From Branchiostoma floridae (Eukaryota; Chordata; Leptocardii; Amphioxiformes; Branchiostomatidae): a stretch of DNA of 64,000 nt. The notes under the pieces were generated by a model. The model saw nothing but the letters and a program-made list of their open reading frames with translations. It was not told the DNA's origin and made no database searches. This document shows positions 1-12,200 of the stretch, one piece after another. The translations under genes were made by a program, and so were the position numbers. Location: the NCBI RefSeq assembly GCF_000003815.2, contig NC_049990.1:8282758-8346757 (forward strand). The letters run 5' to 3'. Every line of letters begins with the position of its first letter. Within the stretch, counting starts at the first letter, position 1.

Positions 1-206
1 CCACGCCCTCTGCCACGCCCCCTGCCACGCCCACGCGTCGGCGCTGGCCGATCCTCATCACTAAGGTCGTCATCATCATCATCGTCCATGATGTCCGAGC
101 GGTCGTCATCAGCTGGGCGTTTGGAACGCGACCGTTCGAAGGCGAGCTGGATGTCTGCATCCTCCTCCTCTGCATGCTGCTGGTACGCCTGGCGGAACTG
201 GTGGAT
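1..206 (-). CDS. MRE11: MRE11 exon 13 (partial), acidic and Gly-Arg-rich region
   Basis: From residue 505: [20 protein letters not shown], then [15 protein letters not shown], seven consecutive Asp, and [13 protein letters not shown]. The Gly-Arg tract corresponds to the arginine-methylated GAR motif of vertebrate MRE11. The exon runs off the left edge, so its end and the protein C-terminus are unseen. The acceptor is TTGTGTAG. Confidence 0.9.
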   Translation of the reverse strand, partial: MHQFRQAYQQHAEEEDADIQLAFERSRSKRPADDDRSDIMDDDDDDDLSDEDRPAPTRGRGRGRGRGR

Positions 207-3200
207 CTACACAACAACAAGGAACTCTTAGGGAACTTACATCGGAGAGACCAAAAGATCATATTTAAGAGCAAAAGCTTGGAAGTTTCACAACACATAC
301 ATATTGAGTCGCCTCTACACTCAGCCTCACTGGAAAAAGTAAGAATCTAAGGCACAGCGTCAGATTACTTTTGCAAGAGGAGTTCCTTCTGTTTTCATTT
401 CATATATCTGGGTGAAGTGAGGAAAGTCGTGTTAAGTGTCTTTCCCATTGAAAGGGCATAACATTGGTGGCATATCAGGGGAATCAAACTCAAAACCTCT
501 GTATACTGGGTGAAACATCTTAACCATGGTAACAACACAATGCTGAAGTATAACATATGGATTCATCAAATTGCTTTACTGCTCAATTTCATTTTCATTT
601 ACACTCCCCGACCATGTTAACTTTATCCAACAGATAAAAGCAAGAAACAAACTCTACTCTTCTCTTTTCTTTCTATATTCTTTAACCAGGGTAACTCTCT
701 CAGTGGCTAAGCACTGCATTCCAGGGAGGCCCTGGGTATACGTATACACAGAATTTACACTTCTACTTCTACACTGTACAAGACAAAGTGCCTCACGGCA
801 CATTGCGTCCTAGAAAAAAAGGTGCAGCTAGTGTGGCAGGTGAGCTTGGCACAACACAACTTGGTACAACTTATACACAATACAATACATGTATAGACAT
901 AGCAAAGACAAAGCCCTACCTCCTCCTCTATCTTGTCCTCCCCTGCCTTCCTGTCCTTCAGGTGTTTTTGCATCTTCTCCACCTGCCACTTCACCAGCTC
1001 CTGGATGGAGTCCTTCTCCTCCTTATCCACAAACTCCTTCACAGCCTCACCCATCCCCTTCTCTGTTAGCAGGGACATGCGCCCGTTCTATATGGGAACA
1101 CAGAAGTAAAAAACAATAAGTCTTCCCCATCCTTCTTTTGTTAGCAGTGACATGCGGCCATTCTGTGCAGAACCATGGAAGAACAAGAACTAAGAAAAAC
1201 TTTTCTCCTTTTCTCCATTCCTCCTCTTTTTACGGTAACAGTGGCTCATTCTGCAACGAAACACAGTAGAATATTGAAAACTCCTTTCACAGCCTGTGCC
1301 CATTCAGTACAGATACATGTAAAAGAAACCTTATATCAACCCCTTAAAACCTTGTTCATCCCCTTCTGTTCTAGCAGCATGCAGTCCTTCCACACTTCGT
1401 CAAGCCTAAACACAACTGCTTCAGTCCAATTCTTCAAATATCCTCTTGCATCACTTCTGCCTCTTCTTCTGTTACTGTGCAATATTCACACCTCCATGGA
1501 TACATCAAGGCAAACAAACAAACAAACTGATGACAATACCTCTGTTTTCACAGAGATGAATCACTGACCTGCTCAGCCTCTTGGAAGAAGCGTTTGACCA
1601 GGTCTTCCACCCGAGACATGTCCAGAGCCTCCCGTGGGATCATTGTGGTCAGGTCCTCATCATCCCACTTTTCCTTCCCACCACCACCTGTGAGATCCAA
1701 AACAAGAATTGAAATCATGGGGTTTCTAAACAGTATCTAAAGCAGGGTTTTAACTACCACTGTACCGGATTCATATGTACTGTTCTTGCACCCAAAATAG
1801 GAACTGTGCACCTGATATTTGATTGTGAGTGCACCGGTGCTGAGTTGGTGCCCTTCATGTGCCTAGCACTTAAACGAAAATTGCGGAACTGCAGACACGC
1901 ACCACTACAAACTAACACACAAACTGATTACAATATGTCTACGCTCATGGAGGTAATCAAGACTGGCAGACACTGTCTCCACTACACCTCACCTCACCTC
2001 ACCAATCCCTTGACCTCTTAGTGGGTCGATCCACCATCCACTACCTAACACTATCCTCAGCCACTCTCATGATCATAGCTTCAGCTAGGCTCAGTTTGGT
2101 CAATTCTTTTACGTTGTGTTCCCCTCTTCTGACTTCCTGGCATTGTCCTTTTTGCAGTACAGTTTTTTAAAGTCCTAGCCACAAATCTACACAGAGTACA
2201 GTACAGTAACACTCACCTTTCTTCTCATAAACCTTCTTCCTGTAGAAGTGGATGATCTCACGGGGGTTGGCGACCCTGTCCGTGAAGACCTGACCAAATC
2301 TGTTTGTGTTAAACATCGGGAAACCTCCACTGTACTCAATCTAGTGACAGAAACAAGAGAGAAACACTTTTGTAAGTCAGCAATCACCTATGGCCATATA
2401 CATGTAAAGGCCATCATACTCATAGTGGATAGACACACCTAAAAAGAACATTTGAGTATCTTTGGATTTTAAAAATGCCCATGTTATCAGGGTATCTTAC
2501 TGTAGTAAAGATGCTTAACTCAGACTGAACTACTTTCATAAAATGAAGAATAGAAACAGGTTGAACTGGAAAAAAATTTGTCCACCATAATATTTCTTTT
2601 ATCATGCCCCACCTTAAGTCTGATGAGCGGCTCCTTAGGTTGTCTTTTGTTCCCCGTGTGTTCTTCTTCTGCCCTACACAGCAACTCTTCTACCTGAAAT
2701 CATCAACCACTAGCTGTAGCCCTTTAATTGCACAGTACATTGTATAATTAAGGCTTGTACCATAAAGTTCAAAGACAGAAATCAAAGATCTCATACTCAT
2801 AGTCATACCTTCATAAAATATCTTTAGTTTTTGTGAATTTCTTCTTTTACTCATTTTTCAGTGGTTCAGATGGTAGGAAGGAGCAGCACCCAACATTAGT
2901 CAGTCTGTATCTGTATCTATATCACGGTGGTCAAAAAGGCCCTCAAAAATCCTCACTCGCAAATCATGCATATGGATGAGGAAATCAATGTCAATCATCC
3001 ATTTCACTACTGGCAACAATAGCTGATTGGTTTACGCCGTTGTAGGCGGGGATTACATTTGTTTTGGTCGCTCCAAGTGGAGCTAATTTTTTACGCGAAC
3101 TTGCTCTTTTGATATGCGCGTCTTTTCTCCGCCCCCATTGTTCTCCGCTTACCAAGTTAACAATACCTGAGCTTTTCTGTCGGTCATTCTCACGCTGGAG

Positions 3201-6200
3201 CTCGGCATTGAAACCACCGTTTTAATTCTTTCTGAACTATATATTTGTCTATATATTACCTCCACCCAACATGCTAGAACTAAACCTTAGGTGAGCAAAG
3301 ATCGAAGGAGTTACCGTCACTCCCGGGTCACCGCTTGGGACGGAGCAGTGGGCGTCGTTTACAGACACAACCCGGAAAATTATCCGTGCCTTTTTACACA
3401 CACACACATACAAAAAGTTGAGTGATAGAAATTCAGTAGTTTTTCGGCGAAGATGAGTATCTATATCTAGAACATGAAAGCTCACCATACTAGTATACTT
3501 AGACCCAAACGTAACGAACCCCTTGATATATTGCGTCTTTGACCAAAGTCCCGGTGTGTCTGTTCCTGTCCTATATAAACAACGACTCAATTTAAATATA
3601 AGACAATAATTGCAACCTACGTTTTTTGATAAACGTGTTCTCTCAAATAACAAACTCCTTATATTCTCGTCATTCTGTAAATGAACTAGGTCCATACCAG
3701 CGCTTGACGTGGCGAATGTATCGATATCCGTAATACGCTGGGCATTACATCACATGGTAAACTTCAAACTGGCGTCCTTTGCCCCGCAATTTTCTTTGTT
3801 TAAATTATACCTTATACTATAGAATGGATTTGAAGTAGTAATAAAACGCATGGTAACACGGACGAAAGCATAGCAACCGCAACACCATGAAAATTCACCC
3901 AACTTACCGTGACCGGGCGCAGCTGCAAGATTCAGCGGGGGCGGCGTAGAGCCCGCCCGCCCGTAATATAAACACAACCCGGCCTTTCCTACGGAAGTCT
4001 AATATTCTCTCCCTCTCCCTCTCACTCCACACGCACACACAGACATACACACACACAATTGAACGACAGGACACCAGTTTAGTTTCTTGGTGAAGTGAAA
4101 TTCATATTTTGAACATTTGCACGGAAGCTTACCGCACACGGAGAACGCAATGCACACTGACCTCACGACAAAGCGCGTCTTCAAATCAAGATTCACGAAC
4201 CGGCGTGTCTAGTCCTGTCCTACAAAATAACTAAAAAAATTAAGAAAAAACTTCGTTCTCCGCTATTTGTAGAAACAATTTTATATTCCCGTGAATTTTG
4301 TAACAGAATCTGCAGTTCGCAATTCACTAAGCTTTGTAACATTACACACCCAAGCGTTTGATGTGCTGTCGGCTTGCATACACTAGGCGAAAAAATTAAA
4401 CTTTTGGCGCCCTTGGTAGAAAAATGAAAAACGGTTCATTACTACAAAGAAAAAGATTTAGACTTAACTATCAAAGAAGCACAGTAGTAGATCAAACTTT
4501 TGTGAAGTAGGGGGTCAGATATGTAGTGTTGTTACCTGACAGCGGAACCGGATGAAACCGGTTTTCTCTTTTGTTTACAAAAGTCGAAAAGACGCCATTT
4601 TACTATTTGGAACCTCGTTCAAAATTTCTAAAATAATCTTAACTATGGGAGAAAGTGCAGCTGCGAAAGTGCACTAAAGATCTTGTAGAATTAATGGTAG
4701 CTTCTTGCAGACACAACAAACTGTACAAATAATTTGCTACAGCCAATTCTCTCTCAAATTTCGCGCCTGGGACGACAACAATGGGGCCACGCCAGCTCAT
4801 TTCCATATCACTGCCGCCCCAGGTAAGTTGTTGTAGTAAGAACGTACGGAGGCAAGAACAAACCGCTCTGATGTTCGCCGACAACCTAATTATAAGTCAA
4901 GAGCATAGCCATTCTTCCACGTGAAAATCTGAACAAAACGTACAATTCGTATTTTGAGCCATATCTCCCGGTAGTTAACACTTAAGCTGACCAAAAAAAC
5001 TCCATCGTGAAGAAAAAACTATCGCCGCCATCTTGGAGAAAAATCAATCGATTCTCTTCCATCGCTGTGGAACTATGGGACAAAACGTAGTGAAAATGTG
5101 ACAAAATTAGCTAAAATGTCGTAGACACTTAAAACTGCATAAGGTGATCTATTCTTAGAGGTCCTAAAGTCTAAAGCATAGGTCAAAGCTTTGCCTGGTG
5201 CGTAAAATAGAGCATTAAATTCAAAGTTCAAAGTTCAGTGACCCAAAACGACCTCCAATACGCACATGGCACAGCGGGCGATTTGAAGCGTTTTGCACAT
5301 GGTCATCCCAAATAATTGAGATATTTCTAAGGCAAACTAATGTAATTTTCGTGTGCATATATTTTTTTCCTGATGTGATAATCATATCGTGCGTTATGTT
5401 GGATGAAATTTGTGTTGCTTTTTTCACACCGCCACGGCTCGCGCGGGCCCGCTTGTGGGCGGAGCACTTTGGCCTGGCAACGCGGATAATACCCTAGCAA
5501 CGTGACCACCGTGTATAGCCGGTATAACCGCCCTTCGGCGTAACACACCAGCTTCGCAGGCACGCGGCACAGCACAACTGGTTATATTACACCGAAGGAC
5601 CCGTCACAACCAACTAACACCCCTAATCAGTCATTCATCATTATGAATTTCTTGCCAATTCAGACAAGCAATTTGCATAACTGTTGAGTTTGACTTTCAA
5701 CACCAAACCTTTTCCTGGCAGAATGCTGCTATTTTTTCTGCGGCTTCGGGGTCGTTGGGGTCGAGGGTCGTGTCTGAGAGAACGATATCCTTTAGGTAGA
5801 ACTGGCGCACGGTCTGCAGGGGGATTGCCTCGAACTTCATCTTCCTGGACGGCTTCACTCGGACTAGGAAGGCTTTTCTGCATTGTAAAAAGAGAAAAAC
5901 TAAAGAGCTACCGTAGTGTTTTCCCACAAGGGATCTTTGAAAAACACCAGCCAGGCGACATGAAACTCTGTTTAGATAAAGATAAACCAACAAAACAAAA
6001 CAAAATGGTCATGACAGGAGAAAAAACAATATGTACAGTATGTACAAATTCATTTTAAGGAGAAAATTCTTCTAGCTCTCGCACCAAGAACATCAGGTAA
6101 AAGTTGTGTTTATTCTAAGCAAACAGCACTTTTAAAAAAACAATGTGTTTTATAATACTCGAGATAACTACTAATTTCCTTTCACTTAAGGTCATTCTTA

Positions 6201-9200
6201 ATGTTGTGATATATCTATTCCATGGAAGGGTGCCAGCAATGTGTTTCATCTTACAACCAGTTCTAAGACTTTAAAAACATACTCTCATGTCCCTAATAAA
6301 CATACCCTCCGGAATAAACATACCCCCTGGACAAATTGTCAATATCTAATAAACGTACCCCCCGGAATAAACATACCCCCCGGAAAATAACCAAATTGAC
6401 ATGTATTTAACTGTGACCATGCTACTTCTGTCCAAAGAAAAGGAGATGGTAAGCAGGTAGGTCTTTTTATTCATTTATGCCTAAGAACCACATCAGTTAG
6501 TTCTATAAATGATGAGCTGAAGAACTATAGATATCTTGTTCGAATCATGATGTTTTCTCAATTTTTTAATAAAGGGTAAGTTGAAATTCGCAGTGAAACC
6601 TGCCTTAGGGTCACCTGAGTATAGGGGCCACGTAACTGGCCATGCGGTCAGTTTTCGTCGGTCCCTTGGATTTTTCCCGTTGACCTACTAGCAGTAAGCA
6701 TGAAGAAATAGTCTATAGCGGTCACCTGTCGAATGCGGTCGCGGCCAGACGATTTTCAGTCCGGCCGCCAACACTGCCGCGTGGCCGGCCGCGTTACGCT
6801 GCGCTAAATAGTAAATTATCCACGAGGGAATCACTTTTTTTTCTGTACTACATCAGCAAAATGTCGGTTCAACTTGGACTCTTTATGAAGGAGACATTGA
6901 ATAAAGGAAACATTATACAAAATTATGTGATTTTATGCGAAGTGTTGTTGAATTCACGTGGCGTTTTTTTCTCATCTCAGACTCTTTGCACTTCTACCCT
7001 TCTCTACATCGTCATTTCTGTGCAGACTGGAAGGCTATATGGGCAGATTTTACAAATAGACCGTCCGTTCATGTATCTGAGGTTTTAGGTTCTTGAAATG
7101 CATGTAAGCTGTCCCAATTTTCGTATTCCGCGGGCCAAAAATGGAAATCTACCCGTCTTTGCGTTTTTCTCGAACATGGCGTCGCTGCAGCTGATAAACA
7201 AGGTCACTAGGGGTCAGTGGACGACTCCACTTTTACCAAGGTAAAATATCGCAACAAGATTTCTGATGTGTAGCATAAAATACAGTGATTACGGTATAAA
7301 AACGATTAAAATCTATTAAATGAAAGTTAGTTATGTAAAAACTAGACTAAGGTTGATTTTTGTCAAAGAAATAAGCCTCCATAAAGAAAGTTTTATTTTG
7401 ACGTGACCATCTCAGCATAATGGCACATGCATCTACAAAGGAATTTGTGGCGGCTTGATGCTTAGAAATGATTATGAACTTGCTGTTTTTACCGACGAAT
7501 TCCTGTCGTTTGGGAGAATTTGCGGCGTCAAAACTCATATCACAAGGGAGACGAAGTTATAGTTGTTATTTTTACGTCCAGCATTTATTATGTGAACGAC
7601 TCTTCCGGCTCGCTGCCGAAAGCGCATGGAACCACAAGACCGGAAATTCCTCGTGCAAGGTGCTGGTTTACGATGTAAACAGAGACTATAAACTACTACT
7701 AAATTAAAACTAAAAGTTATTTATGTAAAAATTGTATTTCAAAATGTCAGTGTGGTGTTTTATTTTCCCCCAAGAACAACATTTACTTCGTAGCGTCATA
7801 GCGAGATCGACCGAAATCACCGAAAGAGTACCGCGTACGCATACACGCTCAATGGAAATCCGCGCCGTTTCACCCGAAAAATAGGGAATTTTGAGCAAAA
7901 ATACAGCGGAAATATGGGCAGAAACCCCAAAACTTCAATTCTTTGAGGGTCCTGGCTAAGCAAAGCCCCAATTTTCAGAAAAAAAATAAACGTACCGTCC
8001 AAAATAAGAACGTACCGGGTGGATTGTGAGGCTGAAAAAAATAAACGTCCCGGTACGTTTATTAGGGACATGAGAGTACAGTATTACATTTTCCTTTCAA
8101 GCTATATCTGACATACTTGGGTAATGTCTCCCCCTCAGCGAGGGATGTGGCCACGGTGCTTCCCGGCTGAAGCACGATAAAGTCCTGCACGTCGTTCCTC
8201 TCCAGACCGCGAGCGTCGTGCTCGTGTCCCCACACCACCAGGTCCAGGAAACTGTCCAGGAACTGTTCAGGAATGTAGTTCTTCTCTCCATGCTTTACCC
8301 TGGAGGTGTAAGGGAAGTTTTGTCAAAATAAAGCACTGCTGTGTCGATAAAGGTTAGACATCCAGGTAATAAGATACGCCAAAAAGCAGTAATACTCAAG
8401 CAACAGATGATTTCCAAAATCATATCAAGTTGCTTGAGTAACTGCTTCATGCAAAATTATGGCGTAAAACACTACTATCTTCTAAAATCATAACAGTAGT
8501 TGCTTAATCACCGGTTTCACATTCCTACTTGGAACTTGTATTGGACATACCCTTGTAATTCCATAGGCAATATTAAGAAATCTAGCACACACAGTTGTGT
8601 TCCCTGCACATTTCATGCATGGTAGGAATATGCAGCTTTATTCGGCAAAAAAGAAAACTTATGAAAATTATCATTTAGAGCTCGCAGACTCATTGGCCAA
8701 TAGACTCAAAAGCTGTTTGAAAGGGGTATGAATGCTATGAGTATATGAGTATGGACATTCATGAAGAACACAATTCAGTCACAAACCTTGATGATGAGGG
8801 CTTCCTGGTAGCACAGGAAACAATGTTTTAACAATTTACAAAGAGATAAGGATATCAATATGACATAGAAAGAAGACAGAAGACATAATTGCTATTTTGT
8901 GCACATGTATCATATACTTATAGCCAAGTTACCATATTGGTCACTGCTTTTTGACAACGCACATGTACCAGTCCCTTCACAAGACAATAGACAAGGAAAT
9001 TAAGAAAATGTGTGTAAGTAAGATGCAGAAGTTGATGAAAGAAACTGCAAACTGGACACATGGAAACAAAATGACCCCTGACCTGTTCTGGTGAAAGGTC
9101 AGGACGTTGACCCACTCGTCCTGGTTCTCCCGCGGCCGCAGCATCGTGACGGACTTCCTGACGAACATCCTGTGGAGCCGCTCGTCGCGGATGGACCCCA

Positions 9201-12200
9201 GCCCGTACAGCGCCAGCTTCGTCCTGCCCTTCTGGAGGAGCATGGGAGTCATCTCCACCTGCTCCAGGCTCGGGTGCTGCCCGAAGTGGTTGACTAGTCC
9301 TGCGGCACTGAGGATGTCCAACGCACACAGGTTCCCTGACTGAAGAGGAAAAACAGTTTCAGTTAGTATTTGGCTCGTTCTCATTTAAATGTCGAAATGC
9401 TGTCGCCTGACTTTACGCCTTGACAGGGGTGCCTAAGCATTTGCACGATCCCTATGAAATTCGTACGAATATTATGTGATACACACGAATCACTATGCGA
9501 AAACGCACGAATATTATGAAATTCGCACGAATCACTATGCGAAATCGTACGAATTTTATGAAATTCGCACGAATCACTATGTGACACACACGAGCCTTAT
9601 GTGATTTGCACGATCCTTATGCGAAATTGCGCAACCACTGGCGGGGTCACGTGACAAACGGAGCGGGATTTTCAAGATGGCGGCTTCGCCGCTTCGGCGA
9701 CTGAAAATACGATGTAACACGCCGAAATGAAGCTAAACAGTAGCTCACAGGCTATCAAATACATCTTTGCGACGGTAAATGTCCATTCCATGCCTTCAAA
9801 TATAAATATCTCGGGTAGAAATGCTCAAAATCATGCCTCATCCCGGCCGCCGTTTTTGCATAAGGATCGTGCAAATCACATAAGGCTCGTGTGTGTCACA
9901 TAGTGATTCGTGCGAATTTCATAAAATTCGTACGATTTCGCATAGTGATTCGTGCGAATTTCATAATATTCGTGCGTTTTCGCATAGTGATTCGTGTGTA
10001 TCACATAATATTCGTACGAATTTCATAGGGTTCGTGCAAATGCTTAGGCACCCCTGTTGATATGGAGCAAATCATGGACAACATCACTGGTTCCTTCATT
10101 TTTCCACAACCCCTGCAATGTTTTACAAAAGATGCACCACAACATTCGTATAGATTGATGGGTTAGAAGATTATTACAGCCACGGGTGGGATTTCACACC
10201 CTAAAAAATGGCTGTCGCCTGAGAAGAAACGAAGAATTCAAATAGTAGCCAAAAATGTAACAATTCAGTTCCCAGAATGATTGTTCGCCAGGTGAAACCA
10301 GCTACCCAGGCCCTATGCCCGATCACGTCAGATCGCTCCTGTCACTGATCTTGGAGGCTGTGTGAGGTGGTTTATGCCTGTCGCCAGATTCGGTAACAAA
10401 CGTTACCACCACTAGTACGATTGTTGCCACGGTTACATTATGCACGTATAAGACTACAAATAGCCGTTTTTGTGACGCTGTACAGTTTTTCTGGCTTTCT
10501 AAAGAAAACAAGAAAGGGTTGTTGACTGCCATTTGTATCCCACCTTGCTTAACAAAATACTGTACAGAAATGACTGTAACAAACGTTACCATTCTTCGAT
10601 GCTGTCTAAGCTTTCTATTTGACCTGGTGTAAAAAAGCTGCCCACTTTTCAAATGTCCAGAGAGACATTCACTTATACCTAAATGATGTAGTCAATAAGG
10701 TAAGTCCTTTCGAAGAAAACAGGGTAAAGTCTACTGTTGTAACAAACGTTACCGGTAACGTTTGTTACATGCCCTGTAATGCATTACCAATGGGACCGAA
10801 AATAATAAGTTGCCATTTTTTGGCTATGGTTAAAAGAGGAATTTTCCCAAACAACCAAGTAGTTTTTAGTGAAAATAAAGCCGATTTATTTTTCGACCAA
10901 AAAAATGCCATTTTCGACATTTCACAATTTGCAATTTGTCCTTAGGCCACAACAAGTTAACTTTATGAATGATTGATCTTCACTTGACTTTGGGGAAAAA
11001 AATTTTCACACTCTCGCATTTGATTCTGGGTTTGCATTCACCCCCCTCCCCAAAGATTTTCTTTTCAGAATGTTGGACTAGAATTACTGTCATCACACAC
11101 ACACACACTCATCAATATATCATTTCATACACATCCTCACAGACTGTCTATCTGACATTGCAACAGCACCATCCATTGTATAATGATGATTAGATTAAAC
11201 TATTACCTACCCCAGCAGGGTCGTCATGGTTACCATGGATGGAGAAGACTGGGAGGGAGATGTTCAGGTTTGGGTCTTCATAGTTGACAAACGGAAACCT
11301 GTGGGAGAACATCAGAAATAGTTTGACAATGACCTTTGATCTCTCACATCTAATCCAACACATACTGTAAGGAATCTAATTTTTTTTCTGGAGAGAAAAC
11401 GGTGACATCTAGTTTACAGTTGAAATAAGGGGGCTAAGACGGGCAGAAGACAACACAGGCATTTATGCGGTAACTTTAACTTTGCTGCAAAGAGGTTACC
11501 ACGAAAACCACAAACATTAAATCATGACGGGGAAAATTTCAACATCTAGAGTACCTGCTGTGGCCAAAGTTGACAGACTGGTCGCTGAGGAACTCGAGCT
11601 GACACGGCCGATCTCCCATGCAGTACTGCCTCAGCAGACACATGCAGCCGTGCAGGATCTTACGGGACGGCTTGTTCTCGTGGAACAGATCGCCACCTAG
11701 CAGCAAGAAGTCAACCTGCAGGGGCAAAAATGCCAGTTGTTCACACATACATGCACTTTACATTATCCTCTATATACCCTATAGGCCTTTTGATCAATCA
11801 AGCAAAATAGACAGGGTCACAGGGATCAACTTGCATATAGCCTGAAGTATACATTACACGACACTAATTAAAATTATGGGGTAACACTTGTGCTAGACCA
11901 AATTCAGGGGATATTACTAGTATTAGCTTGTGGTACTGAGCTTGTGCTTTCTCTCTTGTCACTCAATGCCAGTTAAAAAGAACGTTGTCCAGCACTGTTT
12001 TCCAAAAGTTATTTTCCAAAACAACAATAACACACAGCTGTAATGACTCCCTTGATTGAACATGAGACAATGTGTTAATAGATGTTAATGCTGTAGTATT
12101 TGCTATGCTTTTGAACACAATAGGCAAATCAACCACCACATAGCAGGTGGAGTTGTACTCTCCAGAAATATGTACCTGCTCCTTCTTGGCAATCTGCAAG

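Noticed and set aside
2388-2440. A plausible small MRE11 exon on the minus strand (acceptor TTTTTAG, donor-like GTGATT)
   Set aside because: In the phase required after exon 9 it hits a stop, and exons 9 and 10 already join in frame exactly at the conserved RLK/IEYSGGF position.
3249-3695. A 148-codon open frame on the minus strand in MRE11 intron 8
   Set aside because: No recognisable domain; it overlaps the diverged duplicated block and a CA repeat, and has no coding-like conservation visible.
10942-10965. Terminus resembling the GGCCACACC Harbinger-like end
   Set aside because: The match is short and imperfect, and no partner end with a TTA duplication was found nearby.
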